A stretch of DNA of 64,000 nucleotides from Aeromonas veronii (GCF_040215105.1 NZ_CP157875.1:3153501-3217500), one strand, 5' to 3'. Positions 17,826-27,805 are shown, counted from the stretch's first letter. The notes: generated by a model from the letters alone, not told the origin. A program made the numbers and translations.

Positions 17826-18002
17826 ATGAAACAATATCAAAGCTGGCTAGGACAATATCTGATGAGCCGCCGCGATGGCGATCACGCCATGGCATCCGAG
17901 CTCGCCAGCTCCATCTGCGAATTCTGGCAGTCTCAAGGAGATGAGGCTGAACTCAGCAAGTGGCAGCAGATCTACCAGCAACACGTCGACAAAACCACCT
18001 GA
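17826..18002 (+). CDS. Small protein of unknown function (58 residues)
   Basis: The frame runs ATG 17826 to TGA 18002 and encodes MKQYQSWLGQYLMSRRDGDH followed by ASELASSICEFWQSQGDEAE-like helical, charged sequence ending QQHVDKTT. AAGGAG lies eight bases upstream, an excellent ribosome site, and a strong bidirectional terminator follows 28 bases later. Together these make it a real gene despite its size. The product is predicted soluble and mostly helical, with three Trp residues and one Cys, no signal peptide and no membrane segment. I do not recognise the family. It is convergent with icd. Confidence 0.75.
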   Translation: MKQYQSWLGQYLMSRRDGDHAMASELASSICEFWQSQGDEAELSKWQQIYQQHVDKTT

Positions 18003-18030
18003 CGGCTGAGGTGGCGACCTGTCACCCATA

Positions 18031-18059
18031 AAAAACCGGCGCTCATGGCGCCGGTTTTT
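18031..18059. terminator. Bidirectional terminator between the small gene and icd
   Basis: AAAAACCGGCGC (18031-18042) pairs with GCGCCGGTTTTT (18048-18059) around a five-base loop. It gives a T run on both strands between two convergent genes. Confidence 0.93.
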
Positions 18060-18078
18060 GCTTTTCAGAACCTGGACA

Positions 18079-19332
<1,254 letters not shown>

Positions 19333-19534
19333 CGGCATCTCCTAACTTCCGTTTGTTATCAATCTGATCGTTGCGCGCGGCCATCTTAGCCCATCCATTT
19401 GCATAATCAAATGGCGAGCGTGCATGTCCGACCATAGTAGGGCACTGGATCACAATGCGCCCCATCCACTCGCGCCGGGCTTGTCGCCATACCAGCCGGC
19501 ACATGACTTCCAAAGGCACGGCTCTCGCTGTGCC

Positions 19535-20410
19535 TCATCCTGTCAATCCCTCCTCCTGCCCCTGTGGCTGACTCAGGGAGCGGTACTGGGAGGGGGTCAA
19601 CCCCGTCTTTAACTTGAACACCCGGCAGAAATAATTTACATCGCCGTAACCGCAGCGGGTCGCCACTTCTTCGAGCCGGAATCGATATTTTTTGAGCATG
19701 AATTTGGCCCGATCGATCCGCACCCAGCTGATGTAATCGGCAAGGCGCATATGGCCCTGCTCGCGAAACAGGTGGGAGAGATGGCTGGCCGAGACGTTGA
19801 AGCGATGGGCGATGGAGTCCCGGCTGATGGGGCGGTGAAAATTCTCCTGGATATAGATGCAGATCCCGTGGAACAGATCCGCCCCCCGTGGCCGCTCGGC
19901 GGCGGACCCTGCCAGCAGTTGACGGGCGCTGGTGAGCAGCGCCTGCAACAGGTGGTTGTCGGTGGGGGAGCGACCGGGATCCTCGGCCAGCGCATTGAGC
20001 GCCGCCAGTATGTGTTCGAGCACGTGGCCGGCCCTGGCCATGATGCTGTGTTTTTGCACGTCGAAGAAATCGGGCTCGTGCTGGCGCTTGCTCACCAGGC
20101 TGAACCCCAGTTGACGCTTGCCAAACAGCAGGCTCAGCACCGAGCAATCCGTGGTCCATTCAGGCTTGTTCCAGGCGTTTGGCGGTATGTAAAGCGCCTG
20201 CCCCGGCAGTACGCTGACCTCCATGCCCCCCTGCTCCCTGTCCCAGATCTGGTTGCGATACTCGCCGCTGAACACCAGCTCCAGACGGGGGAAGTTGACC
20301 TGATAGCTGAACCCCGGCGGCACTCCCTGATCCTGGGCAAACCAGATCTGATCGAAGGGAGCTTGCTCCTGAAGGGCGCCGTCCAGCAGCTGGTTGAAGA
20401 TGAGTGACAT
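19535..20410 (-). CDS. AraC-family transcriptional regulator
   Basis: The 291-residue protein has an N-terminal cupin-like sensor half (about 1-150, with FSYQVNFPRLELVFSGEYRNQ and VLPGQALYIPPNAWNKP). Its C-terminal AraC DNA-binding domain is about 190-285, with two helix-turn-helix units. The first is RPISRDSIAHRFNVSASHLS. The second contains EVATRCGYGDVNYFCRVFKLKTGLTPSQYRS, the family signature. ATG 20410 is preferred; the frame also opens at TTG 20425. It is divergent from manA, with 130 bases between, and a PTS permease follows downstream of manA. A role as mannose-responsive activator of that cluster is therefore inferred from position. Confidence 0.9.
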   Translation of the reverse strand: MSLIFNQLLDGALQEQAPFDQIWFAQDQGVPPGFSYQVNFPRLELVFSGEYRNQIWDREQGGMEVSVLPGQALYIPPNAWNKPEWTTDCSVLSLLFGKRQLGFSLVSKRQHEPDFFDVQKHSIMARAGHVLEHILAALNALAEDPGRSPTDNHLLQALLTSARQLLAGSAAERPRGADLFHGICIYIQENFHRPISRDSIAHRFNVSASHLSHLFREQGHMRLADYISWVRIDRAKFMLKKYRFRLEEVATRCGYGDVNYFCRVFKLKTGLTPSQYRSLSQPQGQEEGLTG

Positions 20411-20540
20411 GTTGATCCCAGTCAAGAGAGAGGCAAGCGATTGCGGCGGGTACAGCCGCCCATGTTATAGTCCGCCCCTGATGGTCAATGCCACCTTTTT
20501 CTTTATCCCGGTTTTCTCAACATCCAACGAGGCGTCCCAT

Positions 20541-21740
20541 ATGAGCTGTCGCGATCTGCCCTCCTTTCTGCTGATGCACAACCCCGTTCAGGGTTACGAG
20601 TGGGGCAGCCATGACGCCCTGACCCGCCTGTTTGACATCCCGAATCCGGATGGCAAGCCCCAGGCCGAGCTCTGGATGGGCGCCCATCCCAACGGCTGCT
20701 CCGAGGTGACCCTGGGTCGCGACGTGCAAAAACTCTCCACCCTGATCGACAGCGCCCCCGCCGCCATGCTGGGGGAGGCCACCGTCGCCCGCTTCGCCAG
20801 CCTCCCCTTCCTGTTCAAGGTGCTGTGCGCCGAGAAGGCCCTCTCCATCCAGGTGCATCCGAGCAAGGCCCAGGCCGAAGCGGGCTTTGCCAGGGAAGAG
20901 GCCGCAGGCATCCCCCTCAAGGCGGGCAATCGCAACTACAAGGATCCGAACCACAAGCCGGAGCTGGTGTTTGCCCTCACCCCCTATCAGGCGATGAACG
21001 GTTTTCGCGCCATTCCCGCCATCCTGGCGCTGTTCGAACGCCTCAGCCTCCCCGCCCTCGGCGATCTGGTCGCAGGCCTTGGTGCCAGCCAAAACGAGGC
21101 CGGCCTGCAGCACTTCTTCCACCAGTTGCTGATCCTGGAAGGGACCCGCAAGGAGGAAGCCCTGGCGGGCCTGCTGGCCTATGCCGCCGCCCATCAGGAT
21201 GAGGAGACCTTTGCCCTCGTCACCGCCCTCGCCGCCCAGTACCCCGGCGATGTGGGACTCTTCTCGCCGCTGCTGCTCAACGTGGTGACCCTGCAGCCCG
21301 GTCAGGCCATGTTCCTGGATGCCTGTACCCCCCACGCCTATGTGCGCGGTACCGGCCTTGAGATCATGGCGAACTCCGACAACGTGCTGCGCGCCGGGCT
21401 CACCCCCAAATACATCGACGTGGCGGAGCTGCTGGACTGTACCCGCTGCTTGCCCAAGCCGGATGACCAGATCCTGCTCAGTCCCCGTCTTGACAGCGCG
21501 GTGCAGCACTTCGACGTACCGGTGCCGGACTTCACCTTCAGCGTCTATCCGGCGGGGGAACACGCGCTCACCACCGCCAGCGCCGAGATCCTGTTTGCCA
21601 TCGACGGCGACGTCCTGCTCAAGCGGGGCGACGAAACCCTGCAGATCAGCAAGGGCCAGTCCGCCTTCGTGCCCGCCGCCACCGGCCACTATCAGTTGCT
21701 TGCAAGCGGCCGGGTCGCCCGTGCCGGCAACCGCAGCTGA
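20541..21740 (+). CDS. manA: Mannose-6-phosphate isomerase, class I
   Basis: ManA is a zinc enzyme interconverting mannose 6-phosphate and fructose 6-phosphate, the entry of mannose into glycolysis and the source of GDP-mannose precursors. The 399-residue protein has the type I signature: NPVQGYEWGS near the start, the zinc ligands in SIQVHPSKAQAEAGF and NHKPELVFAL, and the catalytic region PGQAMFLDACTPHAYVRGTGLEIMANSDNVLRAGLTPKYIDV. The start at 20541 has GAGG nine bases upstream; the open frame extends 49 codons further upstream without conservation. Eighteen bases separate it from the next gene, so the pair is probably an operon. The neighbouring AraC regulator and fructose-family PTS suggest it serves catabolism of PTS-imported mannose. 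Confidence 0.97.
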   Translation: MSCRDLPSFLLMHNPVQGYEWGSHDALTRLFDIPNPDGKPQAELWMGAHPNGCSEVTLGRDVQKLSTLIDSAPAAMLGEATVARFASLPFLFKVLCAEKALSIQVHPSKAQAEAGFAREEAAGIPLKAGNRNYKDPNHKPELVFALTPYQAMNGFRAIPAILALFERLSLPALGDLVAGLGASQNEAGLQHFFHQLLILEGTRKEEALAGLLAYAAAHQDEETFALVTALAAQYPGDVGLFSPLLLNVVTLQPGQAMFLDACTPHAYVRGTGLEIMANSDNVLRAGLTPKYIDVAELLDCTRCLPKPDDQILLSPRLDSAVQHFDVPVPDFTFSVYPAGEHALTTASAEILFAIDGDVLLKRGDETLQISKGQSAFVPAATGHYQLLASGRVARAGNRS

Positions 21741-21758
21741 TCGCGCACGGAGCCTCTC

Positions 21759-22307
21759 ATGATGATGGATGGCCACTGGCTGACCCCGCTCTGGACCCTG
21801 TTCGAGCAGCAACCCCTGGCGCAAGGCATCGGCCTCGCCGCCATGCTGGTCGGGATCAGCGCCTTCCGGCAGCGGGACGACGCACGCTTTCGGCTGCGGC
21901 TCTGCCTCTATCAGGGGGCCATCGTCCTCCATTTCCTGCTGATGGGGGCAAATACCGCGGCCCTCAGCGCCGGGCTCAGTTGTGCGCGCACCCTGGTCTC
22001 CGGACGCACTCGCAGCGTCTGGGTCATGGTGTTCTTCCTGGTGCTGGTGTGGGCTCTCGGCATTCCGGGGATACACAGCCCGGAGCAGTGGCTGCCCATC
22101 ATAGGCACCACCATCGGCACCTGGGGGCTGTTCCGGGCGAAGGGCATAGGGCTTCGGCTCTCCATGCTGGCGGGCGGCCTGTGCTGGACCAGCCACAACA
22201 TACTGATAGGCTCCATCGGCGGCAGCCTGATCGAGCTGAGCTTCCTGTTCGTCAACTGCCACACCATGTACCGCATGTGGCGCCAGCCGGTCCCAAGCGC
22301 CGGCTGA
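21759..22307 (+). CDS. YgjV-family inner membrane protein
   Basis: This 182-residue integral membrane protein has about five to six hydrophobic helices (GIGLAAMLVGISAF, GAIVLHFLLMGANTAAL, VWVMVFFLVLVWALGI, LPIIGTTIGTWGLF, LIELSFLFVNCHTMYRM). The conserved features recall the Imp-YgjV family: the FRxRDDxRFRxRL loop, LSxxRTLVSGRTRS, and a WTSHNILIGSIGG segment near the C terminus. The biochemical role of the family is not established. It follows manA by 18 bases with GGAG before ATG 21759 and ends at a strong terminator, so it is probably cotranscribed with manA. Confidence 0.8.
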   Translation: MMMDGHWLTPLWTLFEQQPLAQGIGLAAMLVGISAFRQRDDARFRLRLCLYQGAIVLHFLLMGANTAALSAGLSCARTLVSGRTRSVWVMVFFLVLVWALGIPGIHSPEQWLPIIGTTIGTWGLFRAKGIGLRLSMLAGGLCWTSHNILIGSIGGSLIELSFLFVNCHTMYRMWRQPVPSAG

Positions 22308-22364
22308 TCCCGACTCATGGCGCCCGGGTAAGGCTCGAGACGCACGCAGCATAGGCCCCATAGA

Positions 22365-22398
22365 AAACCCCCACCGTCCTCGCGGGCGGTGGGGGTTT
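22365..22398. terminator. Bidirectional terminator after ygjV-like gene
   Basis: AAACCCCCACCG (22365-22376) pairs with CGGTGGGGGTTT (22387-22398) around a ten-base loop. It lies between the plus-strand manA unit and the minus-strand small gene at 22441. Confidence 0.88.
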
Positions 22399-22440
22399 GA
22401 TTATCAGCCTGATGGGTGACCCGTACGGGCCATCACCGGA

Positions 22441-22590
22441 CTAGTGTTCTGCCGTCTCCGGCTGGGACGCTTCGGCGCGCTCCCGCTGCAGCTCATCGAC
22501 CCTGGCCTGCCACTTGTCATTGGCCTGCTTGCGCTCCTGTTGCTTGAACTCTTCGCGCATGATGTCGACTTCTTGGTCAAGTTTTTCCAT
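22441..22590 (-). CDS. Small charged coiled-coil protein (49 residues)
   Basis: The frame ATG 22590 to TAG 22441 encodes MEKLDQEVDIMREEFKQQER and continues with KQANDKWQARVDELQRERAE before ending QPETAEH. AAGGAG lies eight bases upstream. The sequence is almost entirely charged and polar, with hydrophobic residues at heptad spacing, so it should form a short coiled coil in the cytosol. I do not recognise a family. The gene is alone between a bidirectional terminator and a long intergenic region. Confidence 0.68.
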   Translation of the reverse strand: MEKLDQEVDIMREEFKQQERKQANDKWQARVDELQRERAEASQPETAEH

Positions 22591-23124
22591 CAGGATGTCT
22601 CCTTACATCTCGGGTTACACACTGGCTGACGGCACTGTTTGGCCAACCTGCTCCCTCGTTTCGACTCTGTCGTCGCTCCAAAGGTTCAAGGAAATTACCG
22701 ATTGATAGTGGATAATTCAATCTAAAAATTGGTTATAAATGCATTTTCCTGCCGACATGGGCCACACGGAACCTCCTCACGGAAAGCCCCTTCGTTTTGA
22801 AAGCCAGCTCACATTTTCCCCCACCGGTGAGCCGCACAAATCTCCAGACTCCGCCGTCGTCACCCATTCATCAACGTCGCGAGCGCCTTCCCTACTGTCT
22901 CGCAAACAACAAGTAACCAATTGTTTTTAAACTGCATTTACACTCCACAATCGCCATTTCGATAAACGCTCAAAATGCGACCCCGGTCACAGCCGGCAGG
23001 GAATGATACAAAACTCCAGTAAACGGCACATTTATCCGATTCCCGCCACAAGGCAATGGCGAAACAATAGCCAGGCCAAACACTTGCCCTCAAGACGGCC
23101 TCATGACGAAGCCAGGAGACTCTT
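22591..23124 (+). other. Long upstream region of the first PTS gene
   Basis: About 530 bases with no gene. An AT-rich segment at 22700-22745 could carry promoter elements (TTGATA at 22701, TATAAA at 22734) but no pair has correct spacing. The remainder is mixed composition with no clear CRP or Cra site. It is a plausible place for the AraC-family regulator to act, but I see no defined operator. Confidence 0.4.
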
Positions 23125-25023
23125 ATGCTCACCACCTTGATAGATGAAGGACTGATCTGCCTCGACCTTGCCGCCACCGACAAGCAGGGACTGTTCAGCG
23201 AACTGGCGGCCCAGCTGAAAAAAGCCGGAAAAATCAGTGATCAGGAGAATTTCGTGCGCGATCTCTGGGCACGGGAAAACCTTGGCAACACCGGCTTCGA
23301 ACAAGGTGTCGCCCTGCCCCACGCCAAGAGCGAGGCGGTGCTGCAACCGGCCATCGTCGTCGGCATCAGCCGCCAGGGGATCGATTTTGGCGCAGAGGAT
23401 GGGCTGCCCTCCCGCCTGTTCTTCATGATTGCCTCCCCGACCGGCGCCGCCAACCACCATATCGAGGTGCTGGCCGAGCTCTCCACCAGGCTGCTCGAAC
23501 CCGGCTTCATCCCGCAGATGCAGGAAGCCACCAGCAAGGCTGAGGTGTTGGCCCTGCTCTCGGCCAAGACCCCCGCCGCCCGGCCCGCTCAAACCCAGGC
23601 CAGCCCCAAGCCGGCCCAGCACACCCCGGAGCCGGCCGATCGCGGCATCAAGGCCCAACTCAATACCTTGAAGCAACACCTGCTGTTTGGTACCTCCCAC
23701 ATGATCCCCTTCATCGTCGCGGGGGGCGTGCTGCTGTCGCTCTCGGTCATGATGAGTGGCAAAGGGGCCGTGCCCGAGGCTGGGGTGCTCAAGGACATGG
23801 CCGACATGGGCATCGCGGGGCTCACCCTGTTCACCGCCGTGCTCGGCGGCTACATCGCCTACTCCATGGCGGACAAGCCGGGTCTGGCCCCCGGCATGAT
23901 CGGCTCCTGGATTGCGGTACAGCAGTTCCACACCGGTTTTCTCGGCGCCATCCTGGTGGGCTTCATCGCCGGGCTCATCGTCAATCAGCTCAAGCGCATC
24001 AAATTGCCGGACTCCATGAGTTCGCTCGGCTCCATCTTCATCTATCCGCTCATCGGCACCTTCCTGGTGTGCGGCATCGTCATGTGGGTCATCGGTGCGC
24101 CCATCGCCGCCATGATGGAGGGAATGAACCACTGGCTCTCCAGCATGGCGGGCTCCGGCAAGGTGATGCTTGGCGCCATCCTGGGCGGCATGACCGCCTT
24201 TGACATGGGCGGCCCGGTCAACAAGGTCGCCACCCTGTTCGCCCAGACCCAAGTCAACACCCAGCCCTGGCTGATGGGGGGCGTCGGCATCGCCATCTGC
24301 GTGCCGCCGCTCGGCATGGCCCTGGCCACCCTGCTCTCCCCCAAACGCTACAAGAAGGAAGAGCGTGAAGCGGGCAAGGCAGCCGCCATCATGGGCATGA
24401 TCGGCATCAGCGAGGGGGCCATCCCGTTCGCCGCCGCCGATCCGGTGCGGGTCATCCCGGCCATCGTCGCGGGCGGCATCGTCGGCAACATCACCGGCTT
24501 CATGATGCACAGCATCAACCACGCCCCCTGGGGCGGCTGGATAGTGCTGCCGGTGGTGGAAGGCAAGATGGGCTATATCCTTGGCACCCTGCTCGGCGCC
24601 CTCACCACGGCCGTCATCGTCAACCTGCTGAAAAAGCCGGTGACCGAACAAGATGACGTGACCGTGGCCGACACCGACTACCAGGCCATCGAAGCGGAAG
24701 GGGAAGCCGAGGTGCTCGCCATCACGGCCTGCCCCTCCGGCGTGGCCCACACCTTCCTCGCCGCCAAGAGCCTGCAAAAGGCGGCGGCCAAGGCGGGAGT
24801 CAAGCTCAAAGTGGAGACCCAGGGCGCCAACGGCATCATCAACCGCATCACGGCAAAGGACGTGGCCAACGCCCGCTGCGTCATCCTGGCCCACGACGTG
24901 GCCATCAAGAACCGGGAGCGCTTCACTAATATCGAGATAATCGATGTCAAGACCAAGGATGCTATCCATAATCCAGATGGATTACTGGCCCAGACCCTGG
25001 CTGGCAGCAGCAAGGTGGCCTGA
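23125..25023 (+). CDS. Fructose-family PTS permease, domain order IIA-IIC-IIB
   Basis: This is a PTS permease that phosphorylates its sugar during uptake through the inner membrane. The 632-residue protein starts with a type 2 IIA domain whose phosphohistidine is H66 in GVALPHAKS. An Ala/Pro/Gln linker (about 150-185) leads to the IIC membrane domain (about 190-500, with HMIPFIVAGGVLLSL, the FDMGGPVNKVA motif and ISEGAIPFAAADP). The C-terminal IIB domain has phosphocysteine C536 in AITACPSGVAHTF. Relatives such as E. coli MngA and the paralogue at 33507 have IIA-IIB-IIC. Proximity to manA and an AraC regulator suggests mannose as substrate; this is inference, and fructose or a related sugar is possible. 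Confidence 0.9.
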   Translation: MLTTLIDEGLICLDLAATDKQGLFSELAAQLKKAGKISDQENFVRDLWARENLGNTGFEQGVALPHAKSEAVLQPAIVVGISRQGIDFGAEDGLPSRLFFMIASPTGAANHHIEVLAELSTRLLEPGFIPQMQEATSKAEVLALLSAKTPAARPAQTQASPKPAQHTPEPADRGIKAQLNTLKQHLLFGTSHMIPFIVAGGVLLSLSVMMSGKGAVPEAGVLKDMADMGIAGLTLFTAVLGGYIAYSMADKPGLAPGMIGSWIAVQQFHTGFLGAILVGFIAGLIVNQLKRIKLPDSMSSLGSIFIYPLIGTFLVCGIVMWVIGAPIAAMMEGMNHWLSSMAGSGKVMLGAILGGMTAFDMGGPVNKVATLFAQTQVNTQPWLMGGVGIAICVPPLGMALATLLSPKRYKKEEREAGKAAAIMGMIGISEGAIPFAAADPVRVIPAIVAGGIVGNITGFMMHSINHAPWGGWIVLPVVEGKMGYILGTLLGALTTAVIVNLLKKPVTEQDDVTVADTDYQAIEAEGEAEVLAITACPSGVAHTFLAAKSLQKAAAKAGVKLKVETQGANGIINRITAKDVANARCVILAHDVAIKNRERFTNIEIIDVKTKDAIHNPDGLLAQTLAGSSKVA

Positions 25024-25061
25024 TAAACCCCAGGTGATTGTGATAACCCGTTGAGACTAAT

Positions 25062-25083
25062 AAGGGGCCCCTGGGCCCCTTTC
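25062..25083 (+). terminator. Terminator after the first PTS gene
   Basis: An 8-bp GC-rich stem (25062-25069 with 25074-25081, four-base loop) is followed by TTTC, 38 bases past the stop. Confidence 0.65.
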
Positions 25084-25317
25084 TAGTCGATGTTGCGCTG
25101 TATTCCCCATCGATAGCTCAACCACAGACCCCTCGGTAGCAGGCCTAGGAGACCATCAGGATACGGTGCCCCCTGCCTCGTTTTGCCTTGCCGTTCGGGT
25201 GGTGCCACAAGCGCCCCCAAGGCAATGGGATTGACCCAAGTGGGGATGGCTGCCCATGGTGCCGACTCGTTAAGATAGGCCCACAGACACCACGCCTTTC
25301 CCACTTCGGAGTCATCC

Positions 25318-25608
25318 ATGGATCTCATGCTGTTGCTGGGTCTGCTCGCCATGGGGGGCACCCTCTATGCCGTGCATTTTTGGAACACGCGCCACGCCCA
25401 CCCCGACTGGCAACGCCTGCCCACTCGCGCCGATTATCTGGAGGCCCACCCCGACTGTGCCACCGACGATACGCTGAATGCCCGCTGCTGCGCCTGCGGC
25501 TCGGACAAGGTTGTCGGCCACCCCCAGGCTGGCTGGCCGGATCCTCGCTATCGCCACACCGGCCTTTCCTGCGGCAAGGTACTGTTTCGCACCGAAGAGC
25601 CCAGGTGA
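25318..25608 (+). CDS. Small membrane-anchored cysteine-rich protein of unknown function
   Basis: The 96-residue protein has one N-terminal membrane helix (MDLMLLLGLLAMGGTLYAVHF). A soluble domain follows, with Cys in ATDDTLNARCCACGSDKVV and a later Cys in HTGLSCGKVLF. The CxxC pair, the later Cys and several His residues suggest a zinc-ribbon-like or redox site, but the fourth ligand is not certain. ATG 25318 has GGAG seven bases upstream. It stands alone, 240 bases after the PTS terminator and 88 bases before the next gene. No family is recognised. Confidence 0.7.
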   Translation: MDLMLLLGLLAMGGTLYAVHFWNTRHAHPDWQRLPTRADYLEAHPDCATDDTLNARCCACGSDKVVGHPQAGWPDPRYRHTGLSCGKVLFRTEEPR

Positions 25609-25696
25609 ATGGCCTTAAACATCCCTCAGTCAAAGCAATATCACTGAATGTGGTGCTTGAACCCACGAAAACTCGGACTAATAGAGATGGAAAGCA

Positions 25697-26494
25697 ATGA
25701 CGCAAGATCTCACAGCCCTGAAGCGGAGATGGCTTAAAAAACATCTGCAAGAGTTACGGGCAACCAAAAGTGAGGATGAGGAAAAAGGAGGAATGCTGAG
25801 TTTCGTCGGCATCCTGTGCGCACTCATCCCTCTGTTGACGGCGGCTGTGTACTTTGTCGGGATGCGTTACTACCACGGTTATCTGAGTCAGTTCGGACTC
25901 GAAGATACCGAATTCTCTCAGCCAGCGGATGTCACTCTCTTTTATGGGTTTTACCTGCTGCTCAAACTGTTCTTACCTTATGTACTTCCTCTGGTGATGA
26001 CAGTTGGAGGGCTATTCGCCGTACTCACATTTTTCTTTTTCAAAGTGAAGTGGCGACTGGCGATCTCCTGGTTGGTTATTCGCTTTTTTGTTCTGCTCCC
26101 CATGGTGCTGAAGGGAGGAAAAATCGCTCACAACTATCCAGCCCCCTTTACCTTTAATTGCTTGATTTGGCTAAAAAGCACTTACTTAAAATTTGCACTT
26201 TTTATTCTTCCTCCCCTGCTGGTTGTCTGGGCATCCGAATACACCAAGCCCATGGGTGAAGAGCTGGCCCGCAACCAGATCACTAACCTAACGCAAGGCA
26301 AGTGGCCAGAGAGCGAGGCCCATAGCCAGTCGCCCCTGCTGGGAGATGAGCCCCATATCCGCATCGCCTGCAACGGCTCTCACTGCGCCTATCGCCTCAA
26401 GGGAGGCGATACCCTTATCCTGCGCTTCGATCAGATAGAGCAGACCCGTTACCGCTCGAAGCCATCAACCCCAAACGAAACGGGCCACCCTTAA
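25697..26494 (+). CDS. Hypothetical inner membrane protein
   Basis: The 265-residue protein begins with a charged cytosolic helix (LKRRWLKKHLQELRATKSEDEEK). Four hydrophobic segments follow: about 33-56, 82-115, 118-150 and 170-190. The polar C terminus of about 70 residues contains ACNGSHCAYRLKGGDTLILRFDQIEQ, where the two Cys may pair. Base composition is more AT-rich than in neighbouring genes, which hints at transfer or weaker selection. No homologous family is recognised. Its stop codon lies in the loop of a strong inverted repeat, so it is the last gene of its transcript and convergent with malY. Confidence 0.72.
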   Translation: MTQDLTALKRRWLKKHLQELRATKSEDEEKGGMLSFVGILCALIPLLTAAVYFVGMRYYHGYLSQFGLEDTEFSQPADVTLFYGFYLLLKLFLPYVLPLVMTVGGLFAVLTFFFFKVKWRLAISWLVIRFFVLLPMVLKGGKIAHNYPAPFTFNCLIWLKSTYLKFALFILPPLLVVWASEYTKPMGEELARNQITNLTQGKWPESEAHSQSPLLGDEPHIRIACNGSHCAYRLKGGDTLILRFDQIEQTRYRSKPSTPNETGHP

Positions 26495-26509
26495 GTGACC
26501 CGTTTCGTT
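26474..26509. terminator. Bidirectional terminator between the membrane protein gene and malY
   Basis: AACGAAACGGG (26474-26484) pairs over 11 bp with CCCGTTTCGTT (26499-26509). The upstream gene's TAA sits in the loop. It separates two convergent genes; T runs are short. Confidence 0.7.
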
Positions 26510-26525
26510 ACTCACGCCATCCCGC

Positions 26526-27716
26526 TCATGACAACTCGGTGAGGGCGCCGATCAGGGCGTCCAGCCCCTTGTCGAGCTTCTTGCGCGAGCAGCCGACGTT
26601 GAGGCGGATAAAACCGCGCCCCTCGGGGCCATAGGTGTCGCCACGCATGATGGCGACCCGGTACTTTTCCACCAGCAGGCTCTGCAGCACATCCATCTGC
26701 TCTGCCGAGTCGATGCCAAGGCTACTCAGGTCAATCCAGGCGAGGTAGGTCCCCTCGGGCACCTTGTAGTCGATGGCGGGAAAGGCGGCGTTGAGCCGCG
26801 TGGCCACCCGGCTCAAGTTGTCATGCAGGTGGATTTTCAAGGCGTCGAGCCACTCATCGCCGTCTCGATAGGCGCTGATATGGGCCAGCACCCCGAGGAT
26901 GGGGGGGGATGAGAGACCGTGGGCGGCCTTGAGGCGGCGCAAGTAATAATCCCGCACCTCTCGATTGGGTACAAATGCATAGGCGCCGCCAAGGGCCGGG
27001 ATATTGAAGGATTTGGAGCCCGAACTCACCAGAGCCCAATCATCCCCCTGGGCCACCTCGCTCCAAGGCACATAGGGGACGAAGCTCATGTCCATGTGGA
27101 TGTCATCCGAGATGACCCGCACCCCGTGGCGCTGGCAGACCGTTGCCATCCGCCCCAGCTCTTCTCGCGTCCAGACCCGACCCGTGGGGTTGTGAGGGTT
27201 GCACAGCAGCAGGATGCGGCAATCCGGGCGGGCCGCCTGGCGTTCGAAGCATGCCCAGTCGATCTCATGGTTTCCCTCCCGCTGTTGCAGCGGGCACGGG
27301 AGCAGCACCCGGTCGTTGGCGCCGAGCATGTTGCCGAAGGCGTCGTAGGCCGGGGTGTGTACCAGCACGCCATCCCCCGGCCTGGACCAGAGGAGGATCA
27401 GCTGGGCGATGATATAGATGACGGAGGGTCCGTAGACCAGGGTGTCGGCGTTCAGTTCGGCGCCGTGGCGGCGAGCGAACCAGTCGCAGACCGCGCCCTT
27501 GAAGTCGTCGTGGTTCCAGCGGCTGTAGCCAAATACTCCGTGTTCCAGCCGGTTGGCCAACGTGGTGCGAATGCAGGGGGCCGTCTCCAGATCCATGTCG
27601 GAGATGGTAAAGGGGAGCAGATCGGCATGACCGAATCGGTCTGCCACATAGTCCCACTGGGTGCAGTAGGTGCCGTGGCGGTCGACCTCCCGCTCGAAGT
27701 CATAAATCTGGTGCAT
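26526..27716 (-). CDS. malY: MalY/PatB aminotransferase (cystathionine beta-lyase)
   Basis: MalY is a pyridoxal-phosphate enzyme with C-S lyase activity; in E. coli it also antagonises MalT. The 396-residue protein aligns closely with E. coli MalY through VDRHGTYCTQWDYVADRFGHADLLPFTISDMD, HGVFGYSRW, VYGPSVIYI and CNPHNPTGRVW. The PLP-binding lysine is in SSGSKSFNIPALGGAY, and the conserved Arg in EGRGFIRLNVGCSRKKL follows near the C terminus. ATG 27716 has GGAG about 11 bases upstream. It is the second gene of malX-malY, 89 bases behind malX. Confidence 0.95.
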   Translation of the reverse strand: MHQIYDFEREVDRHGTYCTQWDYVADRFGHADLLPFTISDMDLETAPCIRTTLANRLEHGVFGYSRWNHDDFKGAVCDWFARRHGAELNADTLVYGPSVIYIIAQLILLWSRPGDGVLVHTPAYDAFGNMLGANDRVLLPCPLQQREGNHEIDWACFERQAARPDCRILLLCNPHNPTGRVWTREELGRMATVCQRHGVRVISDDIHMDMSFVPYVPWSEVAQGDDWALVSSGSKSFNIPALGGAYAFVPNREVRDYYLRRLKAAHGLSSPPILGVLAHISAYRDGDEWLDALKIHLHDNLSRVATRLNAAFPAIDYKVPEGTYLAWIDLSSLGIDSAEQMDVLQSLLVEKYRVAIMRGDTYGPEGRGFIRLNVGCSRKKLDKGLDALIGALTELS

Positions 27717-27805
27717 GGATTTTCATTCTCCATCGATGGGATGAATAATCAGGCGTCATGGACAAGGGGGCCTCGGCCCCCGATGTCATGGATGATGACG
27801 ATGGC

